The translations under genes were made by a program, and so were the position numbers. From the NCBI GenBank assembly GCA_016210005.1, contig JACQVA010000194.1, positions 1 through 60,528 on the forward strand: DNA of 60,528 nt. The letters are read 5' to 3'. Origin of the DNA: Deltaproteobacteria bacterium. Lineage in GTDB: Bacteria; Desulfobacterota; Binatia; HRBIN30; JACQVA1. The notes beneath the pieces are model-generated. The model was not told the origin of the DNA. It did no database searches and saw only the letters and a list, made by a program, of their open reading frames with translations. Below, one piece after another: positions 1 through 7,606 of the stretch; position 1 is the stretch's first letter; each line of letters begins with the position of its first letter.

Positions 1-55
1 CATCGATCGCACCGACCGGAAAAACCAACCCCGCCGCTTCCACCACCGCCGTCAC
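1..55 (-). CDS. possible 5' end of a gene running off the left edge
   Basis: On the minus strand a GTG at 53-55 opens a frame reading roughly V-T-A-V-V-E-A-A-G-L-V-F-P-V-G-A-I-D before the window ends. The composition is protein-like, and it lies just downstream of the TPR lipoprotein on the same strand. An ATG at 57-59 opens a different, glycine-rich frame. Too short to identify. Confidence 0.2.
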   Translation of the reverse strand, partial: MTAVVEAAGLVFPVGAID

Positions 56-65
56 GCATGTACGT

Positions 66-659
66 CTACCGCAATCCAACCTCCGTGTCCAGAGGCCACA
101 AGTCGGGCAGGGTCAGACCCAAGGTAGGAGGGCGGAGGTCGCTGCGCTCTGCCGCATCGGTACGCGCCGCCGCCACCGGTGTCGGCTTTGTGGTCTGCGG
201 CACTTCTCGCGGTTGTTCTGCCGGAGGCGAGCTTGCGCGTTGCGCTGCCAGGGCCTCCAGTGCCGGCAACGGAGTGGTCTGGGCTAGGCGAGCCTCCGGC
301 GAGTCCGGATGATCGGATCGCAGCTTTTGAACGATCAGCCGAGCGTCGATGGGGTCCCCCGACAGCTCGAAGGCGCGAGCTAGCTGATAGAGCGCCCGAG
401 GGGCGTACTGGCTCTTGGGCGCCTTCAGCAACACATCGTTCAGCTCGATAATCGCCCTGTTGTAGTCACCCTTCGCCAACGCCTCCTCGCCCTTTTGAAT
501 ATTCATCGCCGGGTCTTGTTTAGACGACGCTCCGGCCGGTTGGCCGGCCAGGCACCCGCTGATCATGAAGAACAACGCCAGCCCAACGCCGAGGCGATGG
601 CACTTGCGGGTCAGCGCCCGCTGTTCGAAGCTAAAGACCCAACGCCCGTTCGTTCCCAT
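66..659 (-). CDS. TPR-containing lipoprotein (YfiO/YbgF-like)
   Basis: A 197-residue predicted lipoprotein. A hydrophobic segment ends in the lipobox I-S-G-C (Cys36) after a long basic N-terminal region. Residues about 50-125 form helical TPR-like repeats (KGEEALAKGDYNRAI, then RALYQLARAFELSGD) like those of YfiO/YbgF-type envelope lipoproteins, which act as periplasmic scaffolds. The tail is Pro/Ala-rich and probably disordered. The start is supported: a GAGGAGGAG Shine-Dalgarno run lies about 8 bases upstream of the ATG. The gene starts 15 bases after the end of the caspase-fragment ORF, so the two are probably co-transcribed. Residues about 86-132 are duplicated in that chimeric ORF. A partner or exact role cannot be told from sequence. 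Confidence 0.7.
   Translation of the reverse strand: MGTNGRWVFSFEQRALTRKCHRLGVGLALFFMISGCLAGQPAGASSKQDPAMNIQKGEEALAKGDYNRAIIELNDVLLKAPKSQYAPRALYQLARAFELSGDPIDARLIVQKLRSDHPDSPEARLAQTTPLPALEALAAQRASSPPAEQPREVPQTTKPTPVAAARTDAAERSDLRPPTLGLTLPDLWPLDTEVGLR
262..404. repeat. direct repeat, copy 1 (inside TPR lipoprotein gene)
   Basis: 143 bases repeated almost perfectly at 1015-1160. The only difference I see is a 3-base insertion in copy 2 (gcgagctagctg versus gcgagctactagctg), which keeps the reading frame and adds one Val. This copy sits in its natural context within the TPR coding sequence. Confidence 0.95.
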
Positions 660-674
660 TGCACTGGCTCCTCC

Positions 675-1169
675 TCAGTTGCGGAAGCGGAAACGGCCCC
701 GCAGCTCCGAGGCATCGGGGATCAAGCTGGGCGTTTGGGTCACGTTCAGCAGCTTGGCGGCGTCCCCGACCTCGGGGGTGATCGTGCGGTAGATCTCGGC
801 GAGATCTTTCTTGCCGTCACGGATGGCCTTCAGAAAATAGTAGGTGAGGATGCCGTGGCCGACTTCGGGTGAGGACGTGCTGATCTGCGCGCCGCGTGCA
901 GCGGCGAGCGTCCGGGTTTCCTTGATCATGACCAAAGGCCGTGCACCTTTCGCCAATACGCTACGTCCGCCAGCGCCAGAGAAGCAGGCATCAAGCACCA
1001 CGGCGACTTCTTTAGCCGGCAACGGAGTGGTCTGGGCTAGGCGAGCCTCCGGCGAGTCCGGATGATCGGATCGCAGCTTTTGAACGATCAGCCGAGCGTC
1101 GATGGGGTCCCCCGACAGCTCGAAGGCGCGAGCTACTAGCTGATAGAGCGCCCGAGGGGCAGGCTGCAA
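675..1169 (-). pseudogene. chimeric ORF: TPR fragment joined to C-terminal half of a caspase-like domain
   Basis: The ORF has two parts. Its first ~50 residues copy the neighbouring TPR lipoprotein (A-L-Y-Q-L-V-A-R-A-F-E-L-S-G-D). After the shared tripeptide L-P-A it becomes the second half of a peptidase C14 (caspase-like) domain: the catalytic-Cys strand VVLDACFSG, then GARPLVMIKETRTLAAA, a SSPEVGHGILTYYFLKAI segment and the usual end of the fold. The half with the catalytic His (Y-S-G-H-G) is missing, so it should not be an active protease. The only start is a weak TTG at 1167-1169 inside the rearranged stretch. I read it as a caspase gene that lost its 5' part by recombination. A misassembly could give the same picture. 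Confidence 0.75.
1015..1160. repeat. direct repeat, copy 2 (displaced into caspase fragment)
   Basis: 146-base near-perfect copy of 262-404, now joined on one side to a caspase coding sequence and on the other to a remnant of the DUF4143 ATPase tail. Both junctions fall on short shared strings (gccggc at 1015-1020 and ggc at 1158-1160), as in microhomology-mediated joining. Confidence 0.95.
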
Positions 1170-1205
1170 GTGCGTTGGGTGAGGCGCTGGACGAGTGGGA
1201 CATGG
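1158..1205 (-). pseudogene. remnant of a DUF4143-ATPase C-terminus
   Basis: The stretch matches 3212-3259, the 3' end of the intact ATPase, including an identical 18-base run tgcgttgggtgaggcgct. On the minus strand it reads V-Q-R-L-T-Q-R-T-C-S-L against V-E-R-L-T-Q-R-I-Y-N-L in the intact gene. It therefore comes from a second, diverged copy of that gene and is abutted to the displaced TPR repeat. No function expected. Confidence 0.65.
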
Positions 1206-1226
1206 CGCCGGTTCCGGCCGACCGAT

Positions 1227-2693
1227 TCACGGTTCGCCGCCGAGGGTACGGAGCAAGTCTCGCGTCTGCTGCCGATCAGCTTCCGATGCTTCTACCGAAA
1301 ACAGTCCGCCCTTGAAGCATGCCGGAAATTTGTCGGGGCCGTTGCAGCTTGCGGCTACAGCGGTCCCGAAGCTGCCCATGCCCAGCGGCACCGTCAGATC
1401 TCGCAGGTACAACTTAAACTGCTCAGTGGCTGGTCCAGCGTTGCCCTTGGCCATGAGCACTAGCCCGAGCTGGTAGTGCGCATTTGGAGCGGAGTACTGG
1501 CGCAACACGTCGCGCAACTCGCGCTCCGCGCCGTCGAAGTCGCCAGTGCCGGCTAGAGCGCGTCCCATGCAGAAGCGAGTCGGCCCCCACCCAGTGCTCG
1601 CCTCTGCGCTGCATTCGCGTAGCGCGCCTGCGAAGTCCTTCTTCTCGAGCAATGCCTCACCCAGGCACGTGCGCAGCGGCATTCCAGCCGGGTTGAGGCG
1701 CAACGCCTCGCGGTACTCCCGAATCGCGCCGTCTAAATCGCGCGTGTTGTAAAGGGCGTTCGCGAGCACCGCACGCGGTTGCCAATCGTCCGGCCGTAAT
1801 CGCGCTGACGCAGCGAGCTCGCGCAAGGCGCCTGCGAAGTTGCCCTCGTCGTACAGCAACTGGGCCATCGCCTCGTGCCCCTCCGGCCGGTCCGGCTGGA
1901 GCATCATGGCGCGCTGGAGAAGATCGCGGGTCTCACGGATCGTCGCTTCGGGCGAACGACCCGCGTCACGCGCCTCGTCCCTTTGTACTATTTCCGCCCA
2001 TGCGCGTGCGATCAGCGCGTCGGCTTCAGCCTCCTGCATCACGCGTTGGCGCTTGGTCGTCGCGCGCTCCACGTCGGTCTTCGTCTTGGCATGCGCCACC
2101 TGCCGCGATTGTTCTTGCAGTTGCGCGCGCAGCCGCTCATTCTCCTCGTGCAGACGTTGAAGGGCGTCGGCGGCCTTTTCACTCTCGCGTAAGCGGGCAA
2201 TCTGACGGGCAACACCTCCCGGGTCGATCCGACAGAGGACATCGACGCGTATCACCGTCGTTTCACCGTCCATCGTGGCGTGCGTTTCCACCTCCTTGAT
2301 TTCCACGACGCCCGCAGTCAGCGCACGGATCTCATCGCGCGTGACCGCCATGTCGCGCACCTCGGTGATGCTCTCGACGCACGTGCCCACCTGCTCCAAG
2401 GCCAGCCGCTTGGCATCTAGAAGTGCCAAGCGCTTGGCGTCGGCGCGCGTGTCGTTGTCGCCCATGCGGTACTCGCCGGTGGCACGAATGGTGCGCGTCT
2501 CGGTAGCAGCAATGGCTGGCTGCACACCGAGTAATAGCAGGGCGACCATGCAGCCGGTTACAAAGCCAGGCGGACAGGGGCGCTTCTCGGCGACCCTCGC
2601 GACGCCGCGAAGAGAGCGCACGCTAGCGTCGGGAGACAGCAAGGCTCCAGCGGGTGGATGGGCCTGAGACCAAGCTCGCGGCTCTCGCATCAT
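1227..2693 (-). CDS. envelope TPR protein with N-terminal domain and coiled coil
   Basis: 488 residues. A hydrophobic segment (MVALLLLGVQPAIAA, about 49-63) looks like a signal peptide or anchor. It is followed by a ~95-residue alpha/beta domain (T-R-T-I-R-A-T-G-E-Y-R-M-G-D...R-V-D-V-L-C-R-I) resembling the LPP20/flagellar-assembly type found in secreted proteins, then a charged coiled coil (about 160-240) and five or more TPR units (about 245-440, e.g. GNFAGALRELAASARLRPDD, DLDGAIREYREALRLNP). An AGGGAG run six bases before the ATG at 2693 supports the long start. That leaves ~45 residues before the hydrophobic segment; ATG at 2549 is the alternative. Same strand as the caspase and lipoprotein genes downstream, but the 1.16-1.22 kb junction is rearranged. 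Probably a periplasmic scaffold. Confidence 0.65.
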   Translation of the reverse strand: MMREPRAWSQAHPPAGALLSPDASVRSLRGVARVAEKRPCPPGFVTGCMVALLLLGVQPAIAATETRTIRATGEYRMGDNDTRADAKRLALLDAKRLALEQVGTCVESITEVRDMAVTRDEIRALTAGVVEIKEVETHATMDGETTVIRVDVLCRIDPGGVARQIARLRESEKAADALQRLHEENERLRAQLQEQSRQVAHAKTKTDVERATTKRQRVMQEAEADALIARAWAEIVQRDEARDAGRSPEATIRETRDLLQRAMMLQPDRPEGHEAMAQLLYDEGNFAGALRELAASARLRPDDWQPRAVLANALYNTRDLDGAIREYREALRLNPAGMPLRTCLGEALLEKKDFAGALRECSAEASTGWGPTRFCMGRALAGTGDFDGAERELRDVLRQYSAPNAHYQLGLVLMAKGNAGPATEQFKLYLRDLTVPLGMGSFGTAVAASCNGPDKFPACFKGGLFSVEASEADRQQTRDLLRTLGGEP

Positions 2694-3183
2694 GCATAAC
2701 TCCCTGCGTCGCAGCCTTCTAGCGCGGGCGAACTCGATTGCGCAAGTGAAATCCGTTCGGCGAATCTGTTCGGGCGTGGAGCACCGCGGTGGGGCCTCAT
2801 CTCATTCAGACGCCGCCCCTCTTCTGTTCGCGCTTAGGAGGCCGGGCCTCTTCATCGGTCTCGAAGCACGGCGTCCCACGTCGCAACCCGCAGGGCTGCA
2901 CGATACAGGGCGCCCTTCGAGGCGCGGCCGGAAGAGATGACCGCTTATCAGAAGGGCGAACGGTTCAAGGCATGCTCATCTGGGATCAGCGAGGGATTCT
3001 TGAGCCGTTTTTCCCACAAGTCCGACGCGTACCCAAGCCGTTTCCCCAGGCGCCACTGCAATTGCCTCCACCGTCACTCGCTCGCAGCGTAAGGCCTTGC
3101 CACGAAATGGCTGATGCCCCACCTGGCAGCATTGTGGGTGTTACTGGCGCTGGCCCGGTTGGCTCGGCTGCCGTCCTGGCGCG
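2694..3183. other. 490-base gap with no intact gene; short coding-like remnant at 2948-3070
   Basis: No complete gene is convincing here. On the minus strand 2948-3070 reads W-R-L-G-K-R-L-G-Y-A-S-D-L-W-E-K-R-L-K-N-P, continuing S-L-I-P-D-E-H-A-L-N-R-S-P-F before a stop at 2948-2950. This has the look of a real protein tail but there is an in-frame stop upstream and no start. I do not recognise the family. The rest of the gap shows nothing I can name. Confidence 0.35.
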
Positions 3184-4437
3184 TCACGGGCCGTTGAGAA
3201 TCAGGCCGAGCGGCAGGTTGTAAATGCGTTGGGTGAGGCGCTCGACGCGCGGGTGCATCGAAATCAAGATGCCGTGGCGCGCCGTCTTCGGGTAGAGATC
3301 GAGAAACGCCTCCAGCGGGGTCAGGTCGCGGCTGGCGGGTGAGGCGGCGTGCTTGATCTCGATTGGTACCAGCCGCCCCGCCACTGGTAGCACCAGATCG
3401 CATTCCAACCCTTGCGGCGTGCGCCAGAACGACCCGTTCCACGGCATCCCCGCATGCCCGTACAGCTTGCGAATCTCCATGATCACGAACGACTCGAACA
3501 GGTGCCCGAAGTGCGGCGCGTTGAGCAGGCCGTGTGCGTCACGGATTGCTTGCACGTGCAAGCCCAGGCCGCTGTCTGCGAACACCCACTTGGGCCGCTT
3601 GACCAGCCGCTTGGTGGTGGTGGCGAAGTACGCCGGGAGCGACACGATCTGATAGCTGGTCTCCAACAGCGACAGCCAGTGATCGACGGTCTTGCTGTCG
3701 ATGCCGACCACGCTGCCGACTTCGGCCTTGTTGATCACCGTACCCGAGCGGCCCGCGCACAGGACGACAAAGCGATCGAACCGCCCGAGGTCCGCCACCT
3801 GACTGAGTTCTCGAATGTCACGCTGCACGTACGTGCGGCGATAGGCCTCCAGCCAGTCGGCGCCCGCGCCCTCCAACACCACGGGCGGGTATCCGCCCGT
3901 AAGCATGGCGGGGACGACATCGTCATGGTCGGTGGCCGGATACTCGCGCCCGAGCAGATCGCCGAGCTTGGTGGGACTCTCCAGCAGTTCCGTAGTGGCC
4001 GCGATGCGCTGCCCGCGCGTCTCTTGCACGGCAAACGGCCAGAGATCCAGCACCGCGACCCGGCCGGCCAGCGACTCTGTCACTCCCTTCATCAACTCGA
4101 AGTGCTGGCTGCCGGAGAGGAAGAAGCGAAATTTTCCCCGAGCCCGGTCCAACTCACGCTTGAGATAGGGAAAGAGGTCCGGGACGTGTTGCACCTCGTC
4201 GAGAAAGAGGATGCCCGGGTGGTTGAGGAAAAAGAGGTCCGGGTCGCGGCGGAAGGCGGCCACCTCGCTCGGGGTGTCGAACGCGATCGACCGGGCCCGG
4301 TCGCCGAAGAGCTCGGCGGTCAGATGCGCGAGCAGCGAGGTCTTGCCGGCCTGGCGCGGGCCGGTGACGAGGACGGCGCGAAACTGCGCCGTCAGTTTCC
4401 GGACCTTTGCCTCGATGGCACGCGGGACGTACGCCAC
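3184..4437 (-). CDS. AAA-type ATPase with DUF4143 domain
   Basis: 417 residues, the usual length of this family. Walker A is G-P-R-Q-A-G-K-T (residues 26-33), Walker B is ILFLDEVQ (about 76-83), and a sensor-like LSGSQHFELM follows. The second half is the DUF4143 region. It ends in a nuclease-like pattern (ECDLVLP, then VPIEIK), a PD-(D/E)XK-type arrangement also seen in the wider family. Start is GTG at 4435-4437. The family is common in accessory regions and is often linked with toxin-antitoxin-like or mobile DNA, but its biochemical role is poorly defined. Here it stands alone beside a broken RelE-like toxin and a broken RAYT. A remnant of a second copy lies at 1158-1205. Confidence 0.9.
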   Translation of the reverse strand: MAYVPRAIEAKVRKLTAQFRAVLVTGPRQAGKTSLLAHLTAELFGDRARSIAFDTPSEVAAFRRDPDLFFLNHPGILFLDEVQHVPDLFPYLKRELDRARGKFRFFLSGSQHFELMKGVTESLAGRVAVLDLWPFAVQETRGQRIAATTELLESPTKLGDLLGREYPATDHDDVVPAMLTGGYPPVVLEGAGADWLEAYRRTYVQRDIRELSQVADLGRFDRFVVLCAGRSGTVINKAEVGSVVGIDSKTVDHWLSLLETSYQIVSLPAYFATTTKRLVKRPKWVFADSGLGLHVQAIRDAHGLLNAPHFGHLFESFVIMEIRKLYGHAGMPWNGSFWRTPQGLECDLVLPVAGRLVPIEIKHAASPASRDLTPLEAFLDLYPKTARHGILISMHPRVERLTQRIYNLPLGLILNGP

Positions 4438-4506
4438 CAGTGCATTATTGGAGTGTCACTCCATTTTTGCAAGGCAGCGCGGTCGGCGCGGACCAGCGCG
4501 GGGCCG

Positions 4507-4574
4507 CCGTAGGGCAGGCTCTGCCTGCCGCCCCTCTTCAACCCTGTATCGGCAGGCACTGCCTGCCCTACGGA
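4507..4574. repeat. REP-like palindrome pair, family A (copy 1)
   Basis: Two imperfect palindromes (ccgtagggcaggctctgcc... at 4507-4530 and its inverted partner ending in gccctacgg at 4551-4573) face each other across about 20 bases, as in a bacterial interspersed mosaic element. The same unit recurs at 5130-5196, 5353-5415 and 7365-7388/7607-7630. Confidence 0.9.
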
Positions 4575-4588
4575 CTCGCCGCGAATGC

Positions 4589-4771
4589 TCAGAGCGACCG
4601 TAAGTAGCGCTGTATGTCCTCGTGGGTGCCGACTCGAACCAATGTGCACAGATCGCGCTCAACCGTGAACACGAGACGCCGGCCAAGGCCGATACGGGCT
4701 TCCCAGACGCCCGAGCGATGGAGCTTCCTGATCCCGAGTCCCTGGTGGCGATGAACATCGCCGATTAACGC
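4589..4771 (-). pseudogene. C-terminal part of a RelE/ParE-superfamily toxin
   Basis: The last ~60 residues of a minus-strand frame end in G-V-W-E-A-R-I-G-L-G-R-R-L-V-F-T-V, continuing to L-V-R-V-G-T-H-E-D-I-Q-R-Y-L. This is the strand-turn-strand core and C-terminal helix of RelE-like mRNA-interferase toxins. The N-terminal helices that precede it in full-length members (usually ~85-100 residues) are not found upstream, and no antitoxin gene is nearby. Directly beyond the break lies a truncated RAYT on the opposite strand. I infer a toxin gene cut by rearrangement; a cryptic start producing a short protein is unlikely. Confidence 0.6.
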
Positions 4772-4815
4772 AGAAACTGGACCGCAGAACCCGCGGTGAG
4801 CAACGGGAGGGGCGG

Positions 4816-5067
4816 CGCGGGGTGTGGCAGCGGCGCTTCTGGGAGCACCTGATCCGAGACGAGCACGACTTCGCCCGCCACGTAGACTACATCCACTACA
4901 ACCCGGTGAAACACGGGCTCGTTCGATGCCCGCACCACTGGCGATGGTCAAGTTTCCGGGCGTGGGTTGAACGCGGCGTGGTTGCGGAAGACTGGGCGTG
5001 CAGCTGCGGACACGGCACCGTAGCAGCGCTCCGCTTCGACGACATCCCAGGGGCGGGCGGCGAGTGA
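4816..5067 (+). pseudogene. 3' fragment of a REP-associated tyrosine transposase (RAYT)
   Basis: The frame opens at R-G-V-W-Q-R-R-F-W-E-H-L-I-R-D-E and continues D-F-A-R-H-V-D-Y-I-H-Y-N-P-V-K-H-G-L-V, then WRWSSFRAWVERG. This is the C-terminal third of RAYT/TnpA-REP proteins, including the Y-I-H-x-N-P motif that carries the catalytic Tyr. The N-terminal HUH half is absent: upstream bases encode nothing similar and instead run into the toxin remnant. The fragment is bracketed by family-A REP-like repeats, which fits a RAYT that once served them. Confidence 0.8.
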
Positions 5068-5129
5068 CTCGCGGAGTTGCGGCCGCAGCCCGGCGGTGCA
5101 GCGTCGGCGCAACGGGTTCCGCGTTCAGG

Positions 5130-5196
5130 CCGTAGGGCAGGCTGTGCCTGCCGTCCCTTCTCGACCCGGAATTGGCAGGCACAGCCTGCCCTACGG
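5130..5196. repeat. REP-like palindrome pair, family A (copy 2)
   Basis: Palindrome at 5130-5153 (ccgtagggcaggctgtgcct...) and its inverted partner at 5174-5196 (...acagcctgccctacgg), with a 20-base spacer. Just downstream of the RAYT fragment. Confidence 0.9.
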
Positions 5197-5352
5197 ACTA
5201 CTGCCCAATTGGACTTTCCGACCACGCCGCCCCGCTCCGGCGCCGAGGGGCCGGCGCCCTCCAGGGTGGGTGATCCGTAAAATCGTCGTTTCACACGAGA
5301 GCACGCCCGGTGGTCGCGCTCCACCCTTGGTCAGCGCAGCAACAAGAGCTAG

Positions 5353-5415
5353 CCGTAGGGCAGGCTGTGCCTGCCGTTCCCCTTCAACCCGGAATGGCAG
5401 GCACAGCCTGCCCTA
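5353..5415. repeat. REP-like palindrome pair, family A (copy 3)
   Basis: Palindrome 5353-5376 and inverted partner 5396-5415, the second lacking the final cgg. Lies 40 bases beyond the 3' end of the FGE-like gene, so the folded pair could also serve as that transcript's 3' structure. Confidence 0.85.
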
Positions 5416-5454
5416 GTGCGCCTGCCCTGGACCCAGAACACAGAAGCGTAAGAG

Positions 5455-6240
5455 CTACCGGGCACACCGGAAGCCGTAGCTCTCGAGCCGTGAGCGCGGC
5501 CTGCTCCTGCTGCGGTACGACGCGCGCGTGTTCTGCGGGTCGTAGTCCCACGAACCGCCGCACAGGCCGCGACCGTCAGCAATCTCGTCTTCGATCCACT
5601 CCCACACATTCCCTACCATATCCAGCGCCCCGTACGGCGACGCCCCGGCCGGAAACTTCCCCACCGGCGCCGTCCCCACATATCCGTCGTCATAGCCCTG
5701 GGCAACCGTCCAGTCCGAGTACGTCCGCTTTGCGCTCTCGTCGGCAATGTTCGCCACCTTCTTCCCCACCGCTTCGTACCCGATATTGCCCCACGGATAC
5801 TTCCGGCCATCGGTGCCGCGCGCCGCCTTCTCCCACTCAGCCTCGCGCGGCAATCGCTTCCCTGCCCACTTGCAGTACGCCTGCGCCTGGCTCCAGTCGA
5901 CGCAGTTGATCGGATGTTGCTCTCGCCCGGCCTGGCCCCAGTTGCAGTAGTCCTTCCACTCAGGTTGCTCCTTCATCGGGCTGCCCCAGTATGGCATCCG
6001 CAACCCGTCCGCCGAGCAGTTTCCCGCCTCCACGCAGCGGCGGTACGCCGCCACCGTCACCTCCGTCTTGTCGATCCGAAACGGACCCACGTTCACCCGG
6101 CGCCCCGGCTTCTCGTCCTCGGAACATTCCTTATCGACCTTCTCGTTGCAGCCCATGAAGAACTCGCCGCCGGGCACCTCCACCATGTCCGACGGCGTCG
6201 TGCCTCCTTGCACCACCAGCGGTGTTGGCCCCAGCGCCAC
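5455..6240 (-). CDS. formylglycine-generating enzyme (FGE/SUMF1)-like domain protein
   Basis: 261 residues covering a whole FGE-sulfatase domain: M-V-E-V-P-G-G-E-F-F-M-G-C at the start, INCVDWSQAQAYCKWAGKRLPREAEWEKAARG in the middle (two overlapping conserved blocks), D-M-V-G-N-V-W-E-W, then G-G-S-W and a closing Y-G-F-R-C-A-R. FGE family members either oxidise Cys to formylglycine in sulfatases or act as iron/C-type-lectin-fold modules. The copper-binding Cys pair of true FGEs is not evident, so enzyme activity is uncertain. There is no signal peptide of its own. The apparent GTG start (6238-6240) follows the caspase gene's TAA without a single base between, in the same frame. It may therefore be the back half of a caspase-FGE fusion protein split by one stop. 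Confidence 0.85.
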   Translation of the reverse strand: MALGPTPLVVQGGTTPSDMVEVPGGEFFMGCNEKVDKECSEDEKPGRRVNVGPFRIDKTEVTVAAYRRCVEAGNCSADGLRMPYWGSPMKEQPEWKDYCNWGQAGREQHPINCVDWSQAQAYCKWAGKRLPREAEWEKAARGTDGRKYPWGNIGYEAVGKKVANIADESAKRTYSDWTVAQGYDDGYVGTAPVGKFPAGASPYGALDMVGNVWEWIEDEIADGRGLCGGSWDYDPQNTRASYRSRSRPRSRLESYGFRCAR

Positions 6241-7299
6241 TTACGCCGCTGTCGGCCGCGGCGGCGCGGCCGCCGCTTTCAGCGCCTTCGCGCGCTTGCG
6301 CGCCAGCGTGGCGAATTCACCCTTCGGATACTTCTGCAGATACGCCTCGAACTCCGCCGCATCCTGGCTGTCCTTCACCGAGTTCCAGAACGTGAGCTCG
6401 ACCGCCGACTCGTCAACCCGCGGCGCCGGCGCCGCGGGAACCGGCGGGGCAGCCGCCGCTGCCGCTGCCGGCCCGGGCGCCACGAAGTAGAAATCTCCCT
6501 CCAGCGACGACGACTCCCAGGGTACTTGCTTACCGCCCGTCGCCCCGCGCACGGCGCCGCGCACGCGCTTGAAGACCTCTTCCACCTTCTGGCCCGGCCG
6601 CCGCATCTCCTCCAGCAGCGCGCCGGTGTAGGTGCCGTTGCGCCCGCTCCCGTCCGCTGCCGTGCTCCCCGGCGCGGTCGCGTAGGCGATCAGCGTGCCG
6701 TGCGTCGCGTCAACCGCGGCCAGCCCCGCCGCTTGCGAACGAAAGCTGCGCGTCATCGGGTTGGTGCGGCAGGCATCGAGAATCACCAGATTGACCGGCG
6801 CCCCCGCCGTCTCCATGCGTGAGAGCACTTTCGCCAGTTCCACGCCGTCGCTTTCCACCTCGGCTTCCGAGGCGGCCTTCATGTCCACCGGGATGAGATA
6901 ATTCCGCCCCTCGTACTGCATGCCGTGCCCGGAGTAGTAGAACAGCGCCACCGCCGCCCCGCGCAGGCGTTCGCCGAACTCGCGGATCGCGCGCACCATC
7001 TGCGCTTGGTCCAGGTCGCGGTGTTCCAGCACCTCGAAGCCCGTGGCTTTGAGTGCCGCCGCCATGTCCGGCGCGTCGTTGGCCGGGTTCTTCAGCCGCC
7101 CCACCGCGTACGCCGCGTTGCCGATCACCAGCGCCACACGCCGACCGCCAGCCGCCGCCGGCATCAGCACCAGCGGCCGATCCGTGGTCGCAGCCTCTTC
7201 GGCCCCGGCCCGCAACGCGCCCGCCAGCAGCGCCGCACAGGTTGCGAAGTAACAGAGAACGCGGCTGATCCCCGCCCCCATGCTCATGTGCGCATTCAT
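6241..7299 (-). CDS. secreted caspase-like protein (peptidase C14)
   Basis: A start at ATG 7297-7299 gives 352 residues and puts the signal-like stretch ISRVLCYFATCAALLAGALRAG near the N-terminus; the frame is open to 7344. The caspase domain starts at RRVALVIGNAAYAVGRLKNP (about 53-72). It carries the catalytic dyad: His in Y-Y-S-G-H-G (His125) and Cys in VILDACRTNP (Cys177). The basic P1-type specificity of metacaspase-like members is likely but not shown. After the domain come an Ala/Pro-rich linker, a helical repeat (D-A-A-E-F-E-A-Y-L-Q-K-Y-P-K-G-E-F, TPR-like) and a basic Ala-rich end. The frame then meets TAA and continues straight into the FGE-like domain. Export to the periplasm is inferred from the signal sequence. 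Confidence 0.85.
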   Translation of the reverse strand: MNAHMSMGAGISRVLCYFATCAALLAGALRAGAEEAATTDRPLVLMPAAAGGRRVALVIGNAAYAVGRLKNPANDAPDMAAALKATGFEVLEHRDLDQAQMVRAIREFGERLRGAAVALFYYSGHGMQYEGRNYLIPVDMKAASEAEVESDGVELAKVLSRMETAGAPVNLVILDACRTNPMTRSFRSQAAGLAAVDATHGTLIAYATAPGSTAADGSGRNGTYTGALLEEMRRPGQKVEEVFKRVRGAVRGATGGKQVPWESSSLEGDFYFVAPGPAAAAAAAPPVPAAPAPRVDESAVELTFWNSVKDSQDAAEFEAYLQKYPKGEFATLARKRAKALKAAAAPPRPTAA

Positions 7300-7364
7300 C
7301 CGCCAAACCCCACTCGGATTGCAAGCGGCCGGTAAGCCTTCCACACCACCGTGGCAATCCGTAG

Positions 7365-7388
7365 CCGTAGGGCAGGCTGTGCCTGCCG
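7365..7388. repeat. REP-like palindrome, family A (copy 4, left arm)
   Basis: ccgtagggcaggctgtgcct... in the upstream region of the caspase gene. Its inverted partner is at 7607-7630, with two other palindromes lying between them. Confidence 0.85.
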
Positions 7389-7439
7389 TCCTTTCAACCT
7401 AGCGCAGGCTGACGCCCGCAACCCAACAACGGCCCGTGG

Positions 7440-7464
7440 ATTCCCGCTTAAAGATTGCGGGAAT
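7440..7464. repeat. palindromic repeat attcccgc...gcgggaat
   Basis: Perfect 8-base arms (7440-7447 and 7457-7464) around a 9-base loop, followed by gacgg. Of the intergenic ATTCCCGC/GCGGGAAT type seen in many GC-rich genomes. Confidence 0.6.
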
Positions 7465-7487
7465 GACGGACCCTGGCCCGGACCGTC

Positions 7488-7512
7488 ATGCCGGCAGTCC
7501 TCTAGCCGGCAT
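7488..7512. repeat. palindromic repeat atgccggc...gccggcat
   Basis: Perfect 8-base arms (7488-7495 and 7505-7512) with a 9-base loop, then ccagga. A second small palindrome nested between the two REP arms, so the 7345-7753 gap is essentially a stack of repeats without a gene. Confidence 0.6.
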
Positions 7513-7606
7513 CCAGGAGGGGGGCGGGGACGTGCATCCCGAACCGCTCCTGCGGCTCCGAAATCTGTGCGCCGCGCGCAGACTTTCGGCCATAGTAGTT
7601 CAGAAC

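Noticed and set aside
3412-4512. 366-codon plus-strand frame opposite the DUF4143 ATPase
   Set aside because: Antisense to a gene with clear Walker motifs; no motif of its own.
4507-5415. Regularly spaced repeats that might be a CRISPR array
   Set aside because: The units are palindromes in alternating orientation with irregular 200-600 base distances between pairs. There are no constant-size spacers or cas genes. They fit REP/BIME elements.
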